Part shown: in pieces, positions 61,169-64,000 of the stretch
Position numbering within the stretch: the stretch's first letter is position 1
How the letters are laid out: each line of letters opens with the position of its first letter
Assembly: GCA_033439795.1 (NCBI GenBank)
Contig: JAUTDP010000003.1
Span: forward strand, 1,612,001 to 1,676,000
Reading direction: 5' to 3'
DNA from: Sordaria brevicollis
Lineage: Eukaryota; Ascomycota; Sordariomycetes; Sordariales; Sordariaceae
Length of the DNA stretch: 64,000 bases
Translations under genes and position numbers: made by a program
Notes under the pieces: generated by a model
What the model saw: the letters and a program-made list of their open reading frames with translations, nothing else
What the model was told of the DNA's origin: nothing
Database searches by the model: none

Positions 61169-64000
61169 CTACTCCTCCTCCTCCCTCTCCGCTATATCGC
61201 TATTCGCCCTCCCCCTCCCCGCCAGTCCCCCCATTCCCAATCTCGACCAACTCATCCTTGCATACCCCGACCCTCTTCTTTCCTTACTCCTCTGTCTCTG
61301 CTTCTCCCTCTCTTTACTCAGTCCTCTTTCCCTTTCCTTACTTCGTTCCCTCTCTTGTTGCTGCCTACTTTCCTCGATGATTTTCTTCTCGTGTTCAAGA
61401 GCGAGGTCGTGTTGGAGGAGTTGCTCGGCAGCTGGCTTAAAGTCGTCTTCATCCCCACTAGGGCGGGTGTTGATGATTGTTGGGACTATAAGGGGAGGGC
61501 GTTGTAGACCGGAGGTGGAGGCGTAGGCGGAGGGTGTGATTGTGGAGGAGGATTGGGAGCGGGTGTGGCCGTTGCTTCCATTCGCGCTACCATTGGCGTG
61601 ACCGTTTGAGTAACCGTTGGCATGGCCGTTGTTGCCGCTGTAGCCGTTCGCTGAACCATTGCCGTAACCATTCGCTGAGCCATTACCATAGCTGCCGTGA
61701 CCGTTTGCCTCGTAGACATCATCCTCATCCGTCGTAGCGAGCAATGGCCCCACAGGCAAACTCTTCCTCATCACCTCCTTTTCACCCTTTTCCCTCTCTT
61801 TCTCCTTATCTCCCTTGTCTTTGCTCCCACCAGTAATCGTAGTAAACACCCCCAAACTTTTTCTTCGCCCATGTCCACTTCCCTGTGTCTGCACGGAGCT
61901 ACCCAATGGAACATCCCAGGGCGTAATACCAGGACTTACCCCGTACGTCCCTTCCCCTTCTTCACCCAATGGAGACGGGACGTGAGATTTAAGGGTGGTA
62001 GCAGCGCTCATACTCCTGGTATGCCCCTTGCCATTTGCAGTCTCCTTGTCCAACCCGGAGGAACCAGGTCTCTTGTCACTAGAACCAGTAGGAGTTGAAG
62101 AAGACTTGGCAAATCCGGGAATACCAACTTTCCAACCCATTCCCTTGAGGGGGTTCCAGAAGGATAGTCCTCCTCCTCCTCCTCCTCCACTTCCACTGCC
62201 ACCACCGTTACCACCGCTGCCACTTCCACTTCCTCCCCCTCCCGCAGCACCATCTGACTGATCCTGCCCCTGGTCTTGGTTGGTAGTAGTAGCCTGACTC
62301 CCCCTCCTCTCCTCCTTATCACCAGTCCCACCCCTAGCACTCCTAAAGCTAAACCCAGGCGCCGGCGGACTCGACGGCCTCGCCTCTTCCCTCTCCCTCG
62401 CCTGTCTATTCCGTTCAGGCGTGATATCCATCGGCACGCTCCTAGTCGGACTCCCCAGTTCCGTGCCAGTGCCAGTAGTGCCCATGGTATTAACCCTATG
62501 CATCGGCGTCAAGTTCGCCGGAGATTCGAGTAGCCCCGAGCTAGCTTCGGTGTGGGTAGCCAGGTGGGAGTGGCCGTGTGGATAACCTCCCGTGGCAACA
62601 CCATTAGGGGTGGAGTAGGAGTGACCGTTCGCAGCGACGATACGGTTGTTAGGTGTGGAGGGGACAGACGCAGACCCAGACCCAGAGCCGGGAAGGGCAG
62701 CGGGCATTGAAGCGCGATGATTGGCTGCGCTAGCTGCGCCGATGGGGACGGGGACAGAAGCAGACCCGCCGCGAGCGGGAGAGAGGGAGCGTTGACTATC
62801 CGTTGGCGTGTGCACCCCGCTCCAGCGTTGACTTCCGTTGACGATGGCTGAGGACCTATTCCCCCGTGGTCCAGCAACGCCATTGCCGTCGGCGGAGGCA
62901 CCGTTTTCGATACCCATTCTCCAACTCAAAATTCTATCACTACCCGCGTTAACAGCCTGGTTGAGCGCCGAGGCGTGGGAAACGGGTGACGTGACCATGT
63001 ACGGCGCGTTCTGGCCGCCTGACATGGAGCCACGGCGTGAATGGGCGGCGGAACCAGTCCCAGCGGAAGTGCGAGATAATACGCTGATGCTCCTTCCGAT
63101 TCGTCCGTTGTAGAGACTTCCCCCGTGGGAGGTGAGTTTGCGAGAGAATGTCGACCCGGTTTCCCAGCTGTCATGTTTCCGTTTTGCATAAGCGCAATCT
63201 TGGCGAAACACCTTGATGATTCCCGTGTCATCTGTCGTTACAATGATGTTCCCATCGTAGTGTGTCGATCTGGCGATATACGCCGGCGATGGTTCCGGTT
63301 TTTGTGTTGGCACCGACGTAGGCGCAGCCATCACCGGCTGATGATGATCCTCCGAACTCAACTCAGTCAAACTAGCCGCCGCACTCCCCGCCGCCATCTC
63401 CTCCCCGGCACTCCTCAACACCACCGGCGGCGGATTACAAAGATCATAAATCGGATCCTCGCTCCGTCCCAACAACATCCTCGTTTTCGTCGGCGCAAAC
63501 ACAGCAGTGGTGACCATCTCCCCATGCGCCTCAAAGTACTCGTACGGTGACTTCTCCTTGTCGATGTACGCCGCTCTCTGCTGTCCGCCGTTCAAACCCC
63601 AGATAAACGCCTTTTTGTCTTCGGAGCCGCAAATCACGTATTTCCCGTCGTCGGAAAAACTTGCAGCGATTTGCGACACCGAATTGTCGTGGCCCTTGAG
63701 TTTGATTTCCAACGATTTGTCGCGGAGGTTGTAGATCCTCACTCGCGAGTCGTTTGACGTTATTAGCACTTTCACCTCGCCCTTTTCTTCATGCCCTTGC
63801 TGCTGCCCACCAGCAGCTTGCTGGTCCTTCAAAGGATCCACGGGTGGTATCATCATAGTCTGGATCCCCGTAATCTTACTCCCCTTTGCATTCTTCCCCC
63901 TCGAACTCCTCACATGCACCTGCGTCTGCAATTTGAGTCCCTCCGTCTCGTAAAACAGACACAATCCATTTAACAAGCCCGCAATCGCCGTCTTCCCATC
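61169..64000 (-). CDS. WD40-repeat protein (WDR44 / yeast YMR102C-Dgr2 type), 5' end outside window
   Basis: C-terminal ~940 residues of a larger protein; the frame is still open at the right edge, so the start lies beyond 64000. The visible part begins inside a WD40 propeller: ASLLNG-type LNGLCLFYETEG strand, then ITSNDSRVRIYNLRD, ASFSDDGKYVICGSEDKKAFIW, and later IIVTTDDTGIIKVF, about four blades. These are followed by a long disordered tail rich in Ser/Gly/Asn, including a Gly/Ser-repeat stretch, YGNGSANGYGNG-like imperfect repeats, and a highly charged Glu/Arg/Lys coiled segment before the stop. The arrangement matches fungal WDR44-like proteins, a poorly understood family linked in animals to Rab11 trafficking. 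No introns are visible in this part. Confidence 0.85.
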   Translation of the reverse strand, partial: DGKTAIAGLLNGLCLFYETEGLKLQTQVHVRSSRGKNAKGSKITGIQTMMIPPVDPLKDQQAAGGQQQGHEEKGEVKVLITSNDSRVRIYNLRDKSLEIKLKGHDNSVSQIAASFSDDGKYVICGSEDKKAFIWGLNGGQQRAAYIDKEKSPYEYFEAHGEMVTTAVFAPTKTRMLLGRSEDPIYDLCNPPPVVLRSAGEEMAAGSAAASLTELSSEDHHQPVMAAPTSVPTQKPEPSPAYIARSTHYDGNIIVTTDDTGIIKVFRQDCAYAKRKHDSWETGSTFSRKLTSHGGSLYNGRIGRSISVLSRTSAGTGSAAHSRRGSMSGGQNAPYMVTSPVSHASALNQAVNAGSDRILSWRMGIENGASADGNGVAGPRGNRSSAIVNGSQRWSGVHTPTDSQRSLSPARGGSASVPVPIGAASAANHRASMPAALPGSGSGSASVPSTPNNRIVAANGHSYSTPNGVATGGYPHGHSHLATHTEASSGLLESPANLTPMHRVNTMGTTGTGTELGSPTRSVPMDITPERNRQAREREEARPSSPPAPGFSFRSARGGTGDKEERRGSQATTTNQDQGQDQSDGAAGGGGSGSGSGGNGGGSGSGGGGGGGLSFWNPLKGMGWKVGIPGFAKSSSTPTGSSDKRPGSSGLDKETANGKGHTRSMSAATTLKSHVPSPLGEEGEGTYGVSPGITPWDVPLGSSVQTQGSGHGRRKSLGVFTTITGGSKDKGDKEKEREKGEKEVMRKSLPVGPLLATTDEDDVYEANGHGSYGNGSANGYGNGSANGYSGNNGHANGYSNGHANGSANGSNGHTRSQSSSTITPSAYASTSGLQRPPLIVPTIINTRPSGDEDDFKPAAEQLLQHDLALEHEKKIIEESRQQQERERSKERERGLSKEREKQRQRSKERRGSGYARMSWSRLGMGGLAGRGRANSDIAEREEEE

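Overview
The window is nuclear DNA of a filamentous ascomycete, most likely a Sordariales fungus of the Neurospora/Sordaria type. Three things support this: spliceosomal introns of 58-189 bp with GT-AG ends and CTAAC- or CTGAC-like branch points; intron-containing tRNA-Pro genes; and about 39.6 kb of DNA with the signature of repeat-induced point mutation (RIP), meaning AT-rich, TpA-rich sequence whose surviving C:G pairs are mostly in CpG. The species call is inference.

Bases 1-39,600 are a silent, RIP-mutated retrotransposon graveyard. From paired LTRs of identical length, matching 5-bp target-site duplications (TSDs) and polypurine tracts I resolve four nested LTR retrotransposons. Element A (265-38646, minus strand, 292-bp LTRs, TSD AGTAA) contains element B (4428-15548, minus, 393-bp LTRs, TSD CAAAT) and element C (17600-37949, plus, 243-bp LTRs, TSD TTTTA). 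C contains element D (22606-31149, plus, 306-bp LTRs, TSD TATAA) and two unmutated solo LTRs (20078-20316, TSD TTAAT; 37092-37295, TSD ATTAT). All four elements carry stop-riddled Ty3/gypsy pol remnants. Excluding nested insertions, A is about 6.9 kb, B 11.1 kb, C about 11.3 kb and D 8.5 kb. B and C share an RT type and each has about 3 kb of unassigned sense-strand coding remnant between integrase and the 3' LTR. A TIR-bounded element (39043-39716) straddles the edge of the mutated domain, with one arm mutated and the other not.

Bases 39,717-64,000 are normal GC-balanced euchromatin. In order: an Upf1/SDE3/MOV10-type SF1 helicase (+), possibly the SAD-3/Hrr1-like RNA-silencing helicase; a possible small minus-strand exon; a zinc-binding protein gene with an unresolved 3' frame (+); a small hypothetical gene (+); a three-exon Dabb-domain protein (+); kynureninase (-) and indoleamine 2,3-dioxygenase (+), divergently transcribed from a shared 1.6-kb promoter; tRNA-Pro(CGG) (+); a secreted FAD-linked BBE-like oxidase (-) with an apparent homopolymer frameshift; a 3.5-kb gene-poor stretch holding tRNA-Pro(AGG) (+); and the C-terminal part of a large WD40 protein (-) that runs off the right edge.

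Functionally, the dioxygenase and kynureninase form a kynurenine-pathway pair: the first opens the tryptophan ring to N-formylkynurenine, the second cleaves kynurenine or 3-hydroxykynurenine towards anthranilate or 3-hydroxyanthranilate and NAD+. Six copies of the hexamer TTCCGC lie within 257 bp of their shared promoter. Most predicted open frames in the AT-rich part, and those antisense to the helicase, are chance products of composition and are not annotated.
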